A DNA stretch of 13,656 bases from Bdellovibrio sp. Its GTDB lineage: Bacteria; Bdellovibrionota; Bdellovibrionia; Bdellovibrionales; Bdellovibrionaceae. The notes beneath the pieces are model-generated. The model had not been told where the DNA came from. It searched no databases and saw nothing but the letters and a program-made list of their open reading frames with translations. The stretch covers positions 1-13,656 of the forward strand of contig PSRN01000312.1 of assembly GCA_003176075.1 (NCBI GenBank). Reading direction: 5' to 3'. The translations under genes were made by a program, and so were the position numbers. Shown here one piece after another: positions 1-7,331 of this stretch (within the stretch, counting starts at the first letter, position 1; each line of letters starts with the position of its first letter).

Positions 1-196
1 CAAAGTCCTCTGGTACAGTGATGCCGAGAAGACCCAGTTCACCGAGTCTGCGAAAAAGAGGAAGATTGAATTTCTCCGCCCGATCATTGGCAATGGCCTG
101 CGGTTCCACCTCCGCCTTGACGAAGGCGCGGACGCTTTCGCGCAACAAACCGTGAGAATCCGTTGGATTGTAAAGATCGTATTCGAAGATGGACAT
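1..196 (-). CDS. Acyl-CoA dehydrogenase, N-terminal part (runs off left edge)
   Basis: The minus strand from 196 to the left edge is open for 65 codons and starts MSIFEYDLYNPTDSHGLLRE. It continues with RAFVKAEVEP and then FRRLGELGLLGITVPEDF. This is the usual opening of the acyl-CoA dehydrogenase N-terminal helical domain (R-x-F-v-x-x-E-v-x-P, then l-g-e-l-G-l-l-G-i-t-v-P-e). Family members are FAD flavoenzymes that make the 2,3-double bond of acyl-CoA thioesters in fatty-acid or branched-chain amino-acid breakdown, passing electrons to ETF. The ATG at 196 has a GAGGTG ribosome site six bases upstream, which fixes the start. The FAD-binding middle and C-terminal domains lie outside the window, so substrate class (for example isovaleryl-CoA or short-chain acyl-CoA) cannot be decided. 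It diverges from the cinA-like gene, with about 130 bp between them. Confidence 0.9.
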   Translation of the reverse strand, partial: MSIFEYDLYNPTDSHGLLRESVRAFVKAEVEPQAIANDRAEKFNLPLFRRLGELGLLGITVPEDF

Positions 197-275
197 TTCT
201 CACCTCAGTTGCGTGGGCGGACGTTTTTCCCGCTCAATTTGCCTTTTGGTCACGAGACAGACAAGAGATTTTGAC

Positions 276-305
276 TTGACGCACTTTTTGCCGGCGATGG
301 ATAAA
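276..305 (+). promoter_or_regulatory. Possible sigma-70-type promoter for the cinA-like gene
   Basis: TTGACG at 276-281 and GATAAA at 300-305 are separated by 18 bp. They resemble -35 and -10 boxes (5/6 and 4/6 matches to consensus) and sit just before the start at 329. This is inference from sequence only. An overlapping TTGACT at 271 is an alternative -35. Confidence 0.3.
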
Positions 306-328
306 AGACAGATCGAGGATAAGTCGGA

Positions 329-1555
329 ATGAACGGACAAAATGCGGTTGCGGTGGTTGCCGTCGGAACTGAAATCACCACCGGGCAAATCACCAATAGC
401 AACGCCAGTTGGATCTCGGCGGCCCTGCTGAAACACGGCCTGCAGGTGCACTTTCACCGTGCAATAGACGACGACCGGGAACTCATCGAGGCCGAGCTCA
501 AGGATCTCGAAAACAAGGTTCAACTGCTGTTTGTGACGGGCGGCCTCGGACCGACCAGCGATGACCTCACCCGCGACGGCGTCAGCCGCTGGTCCGGTCT
601 TCCGCTGGAGTGGCACGAAGAATCCTGGCAACGGATTGTTGCTCGGTTTCAGCGCCACGGCCTGGCACTCAGGGACTTTCAACGGCAGCAATGTTATTTC
701 CCAAAAACAAGCCGCATTCTGACCAATCACCAAGGCACCGCCAACGCGTTTCAATTTCATCTTCCGGGAAGGGGATTTGCCGGTGGGGGCCTCGAAGTGT
801 TCGTCCTTCCTGGCCCGCCCAAGGAGGTTCACGCCGTGTGGAATGAGGCCATTGAAGCTTGGCTGGGCGAGCGCTATAAAGACCTCGATCGAACGCGGGT
901 TTTTTCCTGGGATTGTCTGGGCACGGGAGAATCGGAAATTGCCCATCACGCCGAAGCGGCCCTTCAGGATTGCCCGTTTCAGAAAGGCTACCGCGTTCAT
1001 TTTCCTTATGTCGAATTCAAGCTGTCTTTTCTGCAATCGCAGGAAGGCGAAGCCGACCGATGGACCCGCCGGGTCGAGGAGGCGCTGAAGCCTTGGGTCG
1101 TCGCCCGCGACGGCGAAGATCCAGCCCGTGAATTCGTTCTTTCGCTCGGGTCGTCGGATGAAGTGTGGTTCTTCGATGGGGTGACCGAAGGTCACCTCCT
1201 CCACCGGCTGCTGCCGTATCTGCGGCAAGAACAAATCCTGGGCAAGACCCGCTTTCTCCACCAAGCGCCGGGACAAGCGCCAGGACGCCCTCAGGAAAGA
1301 TACCCGTGGCGGCATCAAAGCCCACCCTCACCCGATTGGAAGCTCGCGAGGCAGTCCATTGTCGCGGGCCTCGAGAAGCGTTCCGATGGCACGGCCGTCG
1401 CCCAGATTCATCTGGGATTGCAACGGCAGTGGCAGGTTCTGCCCTCACCCCGATCCGCTCTCATCGGTGTGGAGCGGTCTCATCAATTCCTGACCGAGCA
1501 AGCCCTTTTGTTTTGGCGTCGACAGTTGCTTGTGAGACGCCCCAAGATATGGTAG
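329..1555 (+). CDS. cinA: CinA-like protein, MoaB/Mog-type (MoCF) domain only
   Basis: This 408-residue protein opens with the CinA N-terminal signature: VGTEITTGQITNSN at residues 12-25 and TGGLGPTSDDLTRD at 70-83. These form the molybdopterin-binding-like fold also seen in MoaB, Mog and MoeA. In full-length CinA this domain has ADP-ribose or NAD-related pyrophosphatase activity and is followed by a nicotinamide-nucleotide deamidase (PncC) domain with an ESCTGG motif. I cannot find that motif. The last 130 residues or so are rich in Arg, Gln and Pro and do not read as PncC, so this is a single-domain or diverged form. The ATG at 329 is preceded by AGGATAAGTCGGA, a weak ribosome site. The stop is 94 bp before the likely crtE start, so it may be co-transcribed with the carotenoid genes. 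The domain is clear; the exact role is not. Confidence 0.85.
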   Translation: MNGQNAVAVVAVGTEITTGQITNSNASWISAALLKHGLQVHFHRAIDDDRELIEAELKDLENKVQLLFVTGGLGPTSDDLTRDGVSRWSGLPLEWHEESWQRIVARFQRHGLALRDFQRQQCYFPKTSRILTNHQGTANAFQFHLPGRGFAGGGLEVFVLPGPPKEVHAVWNEAIEAWLGERYKDLDRTRVFSWDCLGTGESEIAHHAEAALQDCPFQKGYRVHFPYVEFKLSFLQSQEGEADRWTRRVEEALKPWVVARDGEDPAREFVLSLGSSDEVWFFDGVTEGHLLHRLLPYLRQEQILGKTRFLHQAPGQAPGRPQERYPWRHQSPPSPDWKLARQSIVAGLEKRSDGTAVAQIHLGLQRQWQVLPSPRSALIGVERSHQFLTEQALLFWRRQLLVRRPKIW

Positions 1556-1571
1556 TTCGATGGACGTTTTA

Positions 1572-1599
1572 TTTGATGATCCGATTTTGATGATCCGAT
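1572..1599. repeat. 14-bp perfect tandem duplication
   Basis: TTTGATGATCCGAT occurs twice head to tail at 1572-1585 and 1586-1599, immediately before the hairpin repeat at 1603. Fourteen is not a multiple of three, so the copy number changes which upstream frame reads into crtE. This argues that the region is untranslated leader rather than the start of crtE. Confidence 0.85.
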
Positions 1600-1602
1600 T
1601 AT

Positions 1603-1629
1603 TGCGGAGGTGCCGAAGGCACCGACTTG
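1603..1629 (-). repeat. Single inverted copy of the crt hairpin repeat
   Basis: The stretch contains the hairpin GGTGCC-GAA-GGCACC (1609-1623) with TGCGGA on its left and GACTTG on its right. Read on the minus strand it is CAAGTC, GGTGCC-TTC-GGCACC, TCCGCA. This matches the flanks and stem of the tandem units inside crtI at 2675-2748. It lies between the cinA-like stop and the likely crtE start, so it would form a hairpin in the leader mRNA. Confidence 0.75.
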
Positions 1630-1649
1630 AAGTTACTGAAAGGAATCAC

Positions 1650-2675
1650 TTGTCGTTTCTGACCCTTCTTGATTTTTCCAATTTGCGCCTGCAACCCCCG
1701 CTCGAGCACAGTTCAGTGATCCGACGGGAAATCGAGCGCTCGCTCTTTCGCCCCCTGCAAGACCTGCTGGCGCGACCGCGCAAGGAAGTTCGTGGCCGTC
1801 TCGTTCAGCTGGGGTTTGAGTTGGCCCAAGGAAGCGGGGACGCCATCGATGGGGACAGCGAGCCGGTGGAAGATGTGGACAAATATTTGGAGTTGTGCGC
1901 CCAAGCCATCGAGGCCCTTCATACCGGTTCACTGATCATCGACGACATTGAAGACGCCAGCGAGTGGCGCCGCGGGGGCCTCACCTTGCACCGCAAGTAC
2001 GGATTGCCCACGGCCCTCAACGCCGGCAACTGGCTGTACTTTTTGGCCTTCGAAAAGTTGCGGCAAACCCGCCTTCCGGTGGATCGTAAACTTCGCCTCT
2101 TCGAAATGATGCAAACCGTGCTGTTGGAGGCGCACACCGGTCAATCTCTCGATGTTGGAACGGATATTTCAGCCCTTCCGATTCACGAGATACCGGAACT
2201 TTGCCGGGCCAGCCTGGAACTGAAGAGCGGGGCGCTGATGGCCCTGGCCCTGCAGATGGGTGCCGTCCTTGCCGGCGCCAGCGGGGAAAAAATAGAAATT
2301 GTCGGACAATTCGGCTTGGCTTTTGGGGTGAGTCTTCAGATGTTTGATGACTTGGGAAATGTGCGGGTGGACCGTCCCACCGCCAAGCATTTGGAGGATC
2401 TCGCGCTTCGCCGTCCGTCTTTTGTGTGGTGGGCCCTGGCCGAAGAGTTTCCCCAGGAGTTGGCGAACTTCAAGTTGGCGCTGGAAAAGCTGCCGGACGT
2501 GTCGTCGTTGAGCGACTTTTTGCGCCGGGTGCCGCTGATCGAAACCGGCTTTTCCCGCGCCCTTCGTTATCAGCAACATTGCCTTCATGACATGGAAAAG
2601 CGGCTTCATCCCGCGGAAATCACGCAGCAGAAAATTCAAGCGCTCGCCGAAAGGGTTGCAAATGCCTACTCGTAA
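1650..2675 (+). CDS. crtE: Geranylgeranyl (polyprenyl) diphosphate synthase
   Basis: This is a trans-isoprenyl diphosphate synthase that would condense isopentenyl diphosphate with allylic diphosphates to make the C20 precursor for phytoene. The first aspartate-rich motif is the canonical DDIED (residues 98-102, counted from the start used here), followed by RRGGLTLHRKYG. The second region reads FGVSLQMFDDLGN, where the usual DDxxD ends in Asn instead of Asp (residues 233-237). I start it at TTG 1650 because AGGA at 1641-1644 sits five bases upstream and the resulting 341 residues fit the family. The frame stays open to ATG 1560, but that extension has no ribosome site and crosses a 14-bp duplication and a hairpin repeat. 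The last 14 bp overlap crtI. Assignment to C20 product rests on the adjoining crtI and crtB. Confidence 0.92.
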   Translation: MSFLTLLDFSNLRLQPPLEHSSVIRREIERSLFRPLQDLLARPRKEVRGRLVQLGFELAQGSGDAIDGDSEPVEDVDKYLELCAQAIEALHTGSLIIDDIEDASEWRRGGLTLHRKYGLPTALNAGNWLYFLAFEKLRQTRLPVDRKLRLFEMMQTVLLEAHTGQSLDVGTDISALPIHEIPELCRASLELKSGALMALALQMGAVLAGASGEKIEIVGQFGLAFGVSLQMFDDLGNVRVDRPTAKHLEDLALRRPSFVWWALAEEFPQELANFKLALEKLPDVSSLSDFLRRVPLIETGFSRALRYQQHCLHDMEKRLHPAEITQQKIQALAERVANAYS

Positions 2676-4212
2676 GACCAAGTCGGTGGCTCCGCCACCT
2701 CCGCAGACTAAGTCGGTGCCGCCGGCACCTCCGCAGACCAAGTCGGTTGTGATTGGAAGTGGTTTCGGCGGTTTGGCCACGGCCATCCGCTTACAAGCCG
2801 CCGGCATGTCGACGACCGTTCTTGAAAAACAAGACCTGCCCGGCGGCCGGGCCTACGTGTTTCATGACCAGGGGTTCACGTTTGACGCCGGCCCCACGGT
2901 GATCACCGCGCCGGATTGTCTGGAAGAGCTTTTCGGTCTGACCGGCCGGAGGATGTCTGACTATATCGAGATGAAATCCATCCTCCCCTTTTATCGCCTG
3001 CTTTGGGACGATGGATATGTTTTTGATTATTCCAACGAGGATGAAAAACTGTTTTCCCAGATCCGCAAAAAAAATCCGGCGGATGAGCAAGGCTACCGGG
3101 ATTTCTTAAAATATTCCCAGGAAGTGTTTAACGAGGGATACAGCAAGCTCGCGGCGGTTCCCTTTTTATCCCTGTGGGATATGGTCAAAGTATCGCCGCA
3201 ACTGATTCGCCTGGGCGCCTATCGCAGCGTTTATTCCATGGTGGCGAAATACATCAAAGACGAGCAGCTCCGCCAAGCGTTCAGCTTTCACAGTCTATTG
3301 GTGGGTGGAAATCCTTTTAAAGCTTCGTCCATTTATACCCTGATCCATTTTCTTGAGAAAAATTGGGGAGTTTATTTTCCCATGGGCGGAACGGGAGCGC
3401 TGGTGCAAGCCCTGGTCAAGTATTTCACCGACATCGGCGGGCAAATTCATTATCGCTCGGAGGTGGACGAAATACTGACAGAGCAAAATCGGGTCACCGG
3501 TGTGCGCACCAAGGCGGGGAAAACCTACAACTGCCATGCCGTGGTCAGCAACGGCGACGTCTTACACACCTACAAAGATCTATTGCGCCACCAGGAATTC
3601 GGCCAGCAGATGGCCCACAAGCTTGCAAAGAAGTCTTACAGCATGTCGCTGTTCCTGATCTACTTTGGCGTGAATAAGATTTACGACAAGATCGCCCACC
3701 ACAATGTGATTTTCGGACCGCGCTACCGGGCCCTGCTGGCGGACATCTTTGACAAGGGCGTTTTGCCGGATGATTTCTCGCTTTATCTGCACGCACCCAG
3801 TCTCACCGATCCCAGTCTTGCTCCACCCGGATGCCAGGCCTTTTATGTTCTTTCGCCCGTGGGTCATCTCGGAAAGCTGGACTTTGATTGGCAAAATCGA
3901 AGTGACGAGTACGCCGACAAGATTCTGGCTTACTTGGAAAGCAAGTACTTGCCCCGACTGCGCCAGCACATCGTTACAAAACGATACTTCACGCCGCTGG
4001 ATTTCCAGCGTCGTCTCAATTCCCACGTGGGCGCGGCCTTCAGTTTGGAGCCCTTACTCACTCAGAGCGCCTATTTCCGTCTGCACAATCGGGACGCCAA
4101 GATCCAGGGCCTTTATTTCGCTGGCGCCGGAACTCATCCTGGAGCCGGAGTCCCCGGGGTCGTCAATTCAGGCAAGGCCACCGCCGCCCTTGTGCTGGAG
4201 GATTTCCTTTGA
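2662..4212 (+). CDS. crtI: Phytoene desaturase (CrtI type)
   Basis: This 516-residue FAD-dependent amine-oxidase-fold enzyme would introduce double bonds into phytoene at the membrane. The dinucleotide-binding motif VVIGSGFGGLATAIRL begins at residue 29 and is followed by the CrtI features LEKQDLPGGRA and F-D-A-G-P-T-V-I-T. The C-terminal signature GLYFAGAGTHPGAGVPG then runs into V-V-N-S-G-K-A-T-A-A-L-V (residues 483-510), which is diagnostic for bacterial carotene desaturases. The ATG at 2662 follows AAAGGG by about six bases and lies inside the last codons of crtE. Residues 5-29 are odd: two 10-residue repeats (TKSVAPPPPQ, TKSVPPAPPQ) precede the Rossmann strand, encoded by the hairpin repeat. 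Without them the N-terminus would read MPTRKTKSVVIGSGFGG, a normal CrtI start. The number of desaturation steps cannot be told from sequence. Confidence 0.97.
   Translation: MPTRKTKSVAPPPPQTKSVPPAPPQTKSVVIGSGFGGLATAIRLQAAGMSTTVLEKQDLPGGRAYVFHDQGFTFDAGPTVITAPDCLEELFGLTGRRMSDYIEMKSILPFYRLLWDDGYVFDYSNEDEKLFSQIRKKNPADEQGYRDFLKYSQEVFNEGYSKLAAVPFLSLWDMVKVSPQLIRLGAYRSVYSMVAKYIKDEQLRQAFSFHSLLVGGNPFKASSIYTLIHFLEKNWGVYFPMGGTGALVQALVKYFTDIGGQIHYRSEVDEILTEQNRVTGVRTKAGKTYNCHAVVSNGDVLHTYKDLLRHQEFGQQMAHKLAKKSYSMSLFLIYFGVNKIYDKIAHHNVIFGPRYRALLADIFDKGVLPDDFSLYLHAPSLTDPSLAPPGCQAFYVLSPVGHLGKLDFDWQNRSDEYADKILAYLESKYLPRLRQHIVTKRYFTPLDFQRRLNSHVGAAFSLEPLLTQSAYFRLHNRDAKIQGLYFAGAGTHPGAGVPGVVNSGKATAALVLEDFL
2675..2748 (+). 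repeat. Two tandem 30-bp hairpin repeat units inside crtI
   Basis: Unit 1 (2675-2704) and unit 2 (2705-2734) both run AGAC(C/T)AAGTCGGTG...CACCTCCGC, and a partial third copy (2735-2748) ends in AGTCGGT. Each unit holds a hairpin with a 6-bp stem and 3-nt loop: GGTGGC-TCC-GCCACC at 2685-2699 and GGTGCC-GCC-GGCACC at 2715-2729. The stems differ by a compensatory swap (G:C versus C:G at the fifth pair), so pairing is kept. The 30-bp length keeps the crtI frame and adds 20 residues. Confidence 0.9.
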
Positions 4213-5171
4213 ACCATGACCTCGTCGAGTTCAGCCGTCGCCAAATCGAAGTGGGTTCGCGCAGTTTTAACTTCGCATCCACTTTCTTTTCCAAACGTGA
4301 ACGCGCCGGCGCTTGGCTTCTTTATTCGTGGTGCCGCCACTGCGACGATCAAATCGACCAAGCGGCCAATCCACGGGAAGCCCTCCTGCGGCTCGGATCC
4401 TTGGAGGAAAACACGCGGCGGGCCTTTTTTTCCGGAACACCCTTGCAAGACCCGCAATTTGAGGGTTTGCGGCTGATTCTTCACGCTTTCGGCATTCCGC
4501 TCAAATATCCCTTGGATCTTCTGCGCGGCATGCGGATGGATGTCGAGGGCCACGTTTACCGCGAGCTCGAGGAACTTGACGACTACTGCTATTGCGTGGC
4601 TGGTGTCGTTGGTTTGATGATGTGCCATATTATGGGCGTGAGCAGCGAGAAGGCGTTGCCCCACGCGGTGGCAATGGGCTCGGCCATGCAGCTCACCAAC
4701 ATCGCGCGCGACGTGAAGGACGACTTCGACCTGGGTCGGATTTATTTCCCCCGGCGTTGGCTGGAGGAGGTTCACCTTTCCCCATCGGAGTTCGGCCAAC
4801 CGGCAAACCGCAAACAATGGTCTGTCCTGGCGCAAAGACTCTTGCGGGTGGCCGATGATCGCTACCGCAAAGGACGACAGGGGCTGAGCTACCTTTCCTG
4901 GCGTGGCGCCTTGGCCTGCTCTGTCGCCGCTTCCGTCTACCGTCAAATCGGCCGCAAGGTTCTGGCCGCCGGCCCGACAGCTTGGGATGAGCGGCAATAC
5001 GTCGGTACCGGTGAAAAAATCCTCTTGGCGCTGCGTGAAGGGATTCGCTTGAGTTTTCGCCTGGCCGTGCGGCTCCTTAAACCCTGGCGAGCCGTGCGAA
5101 TCAACGAGACGTGGTTTGGCGATCGGATCCCAGCTCCGCCAAGACAGTCGCCGCAACAGCCATCAATCTGA
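4209..5171 (+). CDS. crtB: Phytoene synthase
   Basis: This enzyme would join two geranylgeranyl diphosphates head to head to give phytoene, the substrate of CrtI. Both metal-binding Asp motifs of the squalene/phytoene synthase family are present: CDDQID at residues 45-50, and N-I-A-R-D-V-K-D-D followed by FDLGRIYFPRR at 164-183. The length of 320 residues is typical. The start is TTG at 4209, overlapping the crtI stop as TTGA, with GGAGG about eight bases upstream. An ATG at 4216 is in another frame. The 4-bp overlap implies translational coupling with crtI. The C-terminus after residue 300 is Pro/Gln-rich and poorly conserved. No later carotenoid gene follows on this strand. Confidence 0.96.
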   Translation: MNHDLVEFSRRQIEVGSRSFNFASTFFSKRERAGAWLLYSWCRHCDDQIDQAANPREALLRLGSLEENTRRAFFSGTPLQDPQFEGLRLILHAFGIPLKYPLDLLRGMRMDVEGHVYRELEELDDYCYCVAGVVGLMMCHIMGVSSEKALPHAVAMGSAMQLTNIARDVKDDFDLGRIYFPRRWLEEVHLSPSEFGQPANRKQWSVLAQRLLRVADDRYRKGRQGLSYLSWRGALACSVAASVYRQIGRKVLAAGPTAWDERQYVGTGEKILLALREGIRLSFRLAVRLLKPWRAVRINETWFGDRIPAPPRQSPQQPSI

Positions 5172-5198
5172 CCCTGGCGCTGTGAAAGACCGCCACTC

Positions 5199-7064
5199 TT
5201 AGAATGTTTCTCGCAGAACGTCCTCCAGATCCAACTGACCACGAGTGCCTTCAATAAAGCGGTAAGGAGCCCAGATCACATTGACTCCAGGACCGTTAGT
5301 CCGCTCAATCAGCGGCTTCTCCATAGCATGTGAAAAGACGACAATGACAAAAGAAGTTTTGATTCCAGCTTTTTTCAACATCTCCCAATGTTGGTGCAAA
5401 TATTGAATTCGCGCACCCACAGATGGTGTTTCTTTCCGTTCTTCTTCTTCTTCTTCTCCGTCGTCCGGTTCCCTAACGACATTGATCCATCGGCCCCTTG
5501 AATCCACCAGAAAGTGCAAATCCAACTCCCTTTGAATGGCAGGCTTGTAACCAAAATCATCAAGAATTTTCAGACCATCGACGACGTATCGGATCCCCTT
5601 GATTCCTAGCCCACCCAATGCCATCTTCCAAACACCGCCCAAGTTGACATTTGCGTTCTCAAAAACTGTACCGAGATGATCCTGACGGGCCCTGTCCCAC
5701 AGATCGCCGGAAATGCGCTTTGTACGAAGTTGCCACCAAAGTTCATGAAATATTCGAATTGCACCTTCAGGCATTAATGCATTGCTGATCAGCCGACCGA
5801 GGGAATTCCTTAAACCGTCCGGCATGACCCCACTTCGCTGCAGGAGGGCGCGCCACCTCTCCGAGGCTTCCAATTGGCTTGAAACGTTTTGGCTGATCAA
5901 ATCCGCTAGCATTGCCTCATTCCAATGGTCACCTCTTACAGCACCATTCACCATCAGCGAAAATTCTTTGCTGGAGCGGGTGATTCGACTCCGCGCCAAT
6001 CGAGGAGCGATGTGCTGCCCAGTTCGCGGGAAAAGATTTGTCCGGGACAGCGGCAACGATCCGTTCTCACTCAACTCAAAATCGACCCCGTTTGTCCGCA
6101 GGCGATAAAGAACAAAGGGGTTCAGGCCTTGACCCAGGAGAGCGACCTTGACGTTGAGTTGACTGGAATCGACATGGTGGTTGAACTTGGCAATGAAGTC
6201 CTGCAATTGGCGATGCCATTCCAGCAAATTTTCCATTTCTCTGGGATCAACGAGTTTGTGTCCCGATACAATTCGCAGCAGTAGCGAGGGCGATTTTTCC
6301 CCATTCATTTTTACCAAATTAATGGACTCCAAAAAAGATCTGTACTCATCAATTGTGTACTTATCACTTGTTGGACTTGCTCGGCTTGCTGGACGGTCCT
6401 TCCAAATATTCGAAAGCACGTCCCAAGCCCCGAGAAGCTCGTTGGGTTCCCTCATGAGAGCAAGGCGATAGAATCGGGTGGTCAGTTCGCGGAGCCCGGC
6501 AATAACCACCAGTTTTTGCGGCAATTTCTCCACCACCTGTCCCACCCCATCAGGCCAGTACAAGTCGGCGAGAGACAAGGAATCCTCGCGCGAATCACCC
6601 TCGCCCAACTCTCTGAGCTTGCGCAATCCTTCCTCCAGGGCGAGTCCCAAAAGCGAAATTTCCCCTTTTTTTAAACCCTGGAGGGAAGATTCGCGGGTCA
6701 GTTGATCAATCGAACTCTTAATCTCGACAAGAGAGGCCGTGGAGTCCGTTGCGTAATCTCGCACGGACTGATCGCGATGCCTCAGTGGATCTGTCGCCAT
6801 AGAAAATTTCTGAGCAATCTGCAGCAGCGATCCTCGCCGTTCTTGCGAATTCAAAAGCCGGGGTCGTCCCCCTTTTCCAGACCATTCAGGCGGTTTCGCA
6901 GGCGGTGGTTCAACGGCGTGAACCTCAGCGCAGAGGCGAGAACGGACCTCGGCAAGACTTCCACCTGACTCCAAGCCATGAGACCATCCGACCCTGGATA
7001 AACTCACCGCGGCCACAAACAATGGCATGCCTCGTTGACGTTTCAATGTCTTGGCAAGTCTCAT
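5199..7064 (-). CDS. Large protein of unknown function, possibly exported
   Basis: I do not recognise this 621-residue protein. It opens with a basic stretch (MRLAKTLKRQRG) and a short hydrophobic run (MPLFVAAVSL) that could be a signal peptide, though the cleavage site is weak. A proline-rich segment (VEPPPAKPPEW) and a long, mostly helical middle follow. The C-terminal 110 residues look like an alpha/beta domain: ELDLHFLVDSRGRWINVVRE (513-532), a helix QYLHQHWEMLKKAG, then strands TSFVIVVFS and GVNVIWAP. This order recalls the PD-(D/E)XK nuclease fold, but the expected E-x-K is replaced by N-V-V-R, so it would be inactive if related. A run of six Glu (537-542) comes from GAA repeats. The start follows GAGG by about 12 bases. 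It converges on crtB with 27 bp between stops and no obvious partner gene nearby. Confidence 0.75.
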   Translation of the reverse strand: MRLAKTLKRQRGMPLFVAAVSLSRVGWSHGLESGGSLAEVRSRLCAEVHAVEPPPAKPPEWSGKGGRPRLLNSQERRGSLLQIAQKFSMATDPLRHRDQSVRDYATDSTASLVEIKSSIDQLTRESSLQGLKKGEISLLGLALEEGLRKLRELGEGDSREDSLSLADLYWPDGVGQVVEKLPQKLVVIAGLRELTTRFYRLALMREPNELLGAWDVLSNIWKDRPASRASPTSDKYTIDEYRSFLESINLVKMNGEKSPSLLLRIVSGHKLVDPREMENLLEWHRQLQDFIAKFNHHVDSSQLNVKVALLGQGLNPFVLYRLRTNGVDFELSENGSLPLSRTNLFPRTGQHIAPRLARSRITRSSKEFSLMVNGAVRGDHWNEAMLADLISQNVSSQLEASERWRALLQRSGVMPDGLRNSLGRLISNALMPEGAIRIFHELWWQLRTKRISGDLWDRARQDHLGTVFENANVNLGGVWKMALGGLGIKGIRYVVDGLKILDDFGYKPAIQRELDLHFLVDSRGRWINVVREPDDGEEEEEERKETPSVGARIQYLHQHWEMLKKAGIKTSFVIVVFSHAMEKPLIERTNGPGVNVIWAPYRFIEGTRGQLDLEDVLRETF

Positions 7065-7331
7065 GGCGCTTCGGACCTCACGGGTTACTCATGTCATAGC
7101 CGATGTCAGGGCCAATCGAAGAGTGTATAAATTTCTTGAAGAAAAGTCACACTCCAAGCGCCGACTTGGCTTCGCCACCCACGCTCCATCGCTTCCTGTG
7201 GATCAGTCCCAAGGTGAGACAGCTGGAACACCAGAATGAATTTTTCGTTAATGCCGTTATGTTTGTCCCTCAATGCGCCGAAAGAGAGATTGTCTCCTGA
7301 GTAGGACGTAAGTGGTTGGAGGACAACGACC

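Noticed and set aside
200..1318. 372-codon minus-strand open frame opposite the cinA-like gene
   Set aside because: The plus strand carries a clear CinA domain in the same place; the reverse frame has no family features and arises from GC-rich codon use.
2675..2748. CRISPR-like 30-bp direct repeats
   Set aside because: The units abut with no spacers, are inside a coding frame, and no cas gene is near.
2169..2807. 212-codon minus-strand frame across the crtE/crtI joint
   Set aside because: It is a shadow of crtE and crtI; its repeats (GTDLVCGGA...) are only the reverse reading of the hairpin units.
4134..5156. 340-codon minus-strand open frame opposite crtB
   Set aside because: It mirrors crtB almost end to end, and crtB has both Asp-rich motifs. 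The reverse protein looks like no known family.
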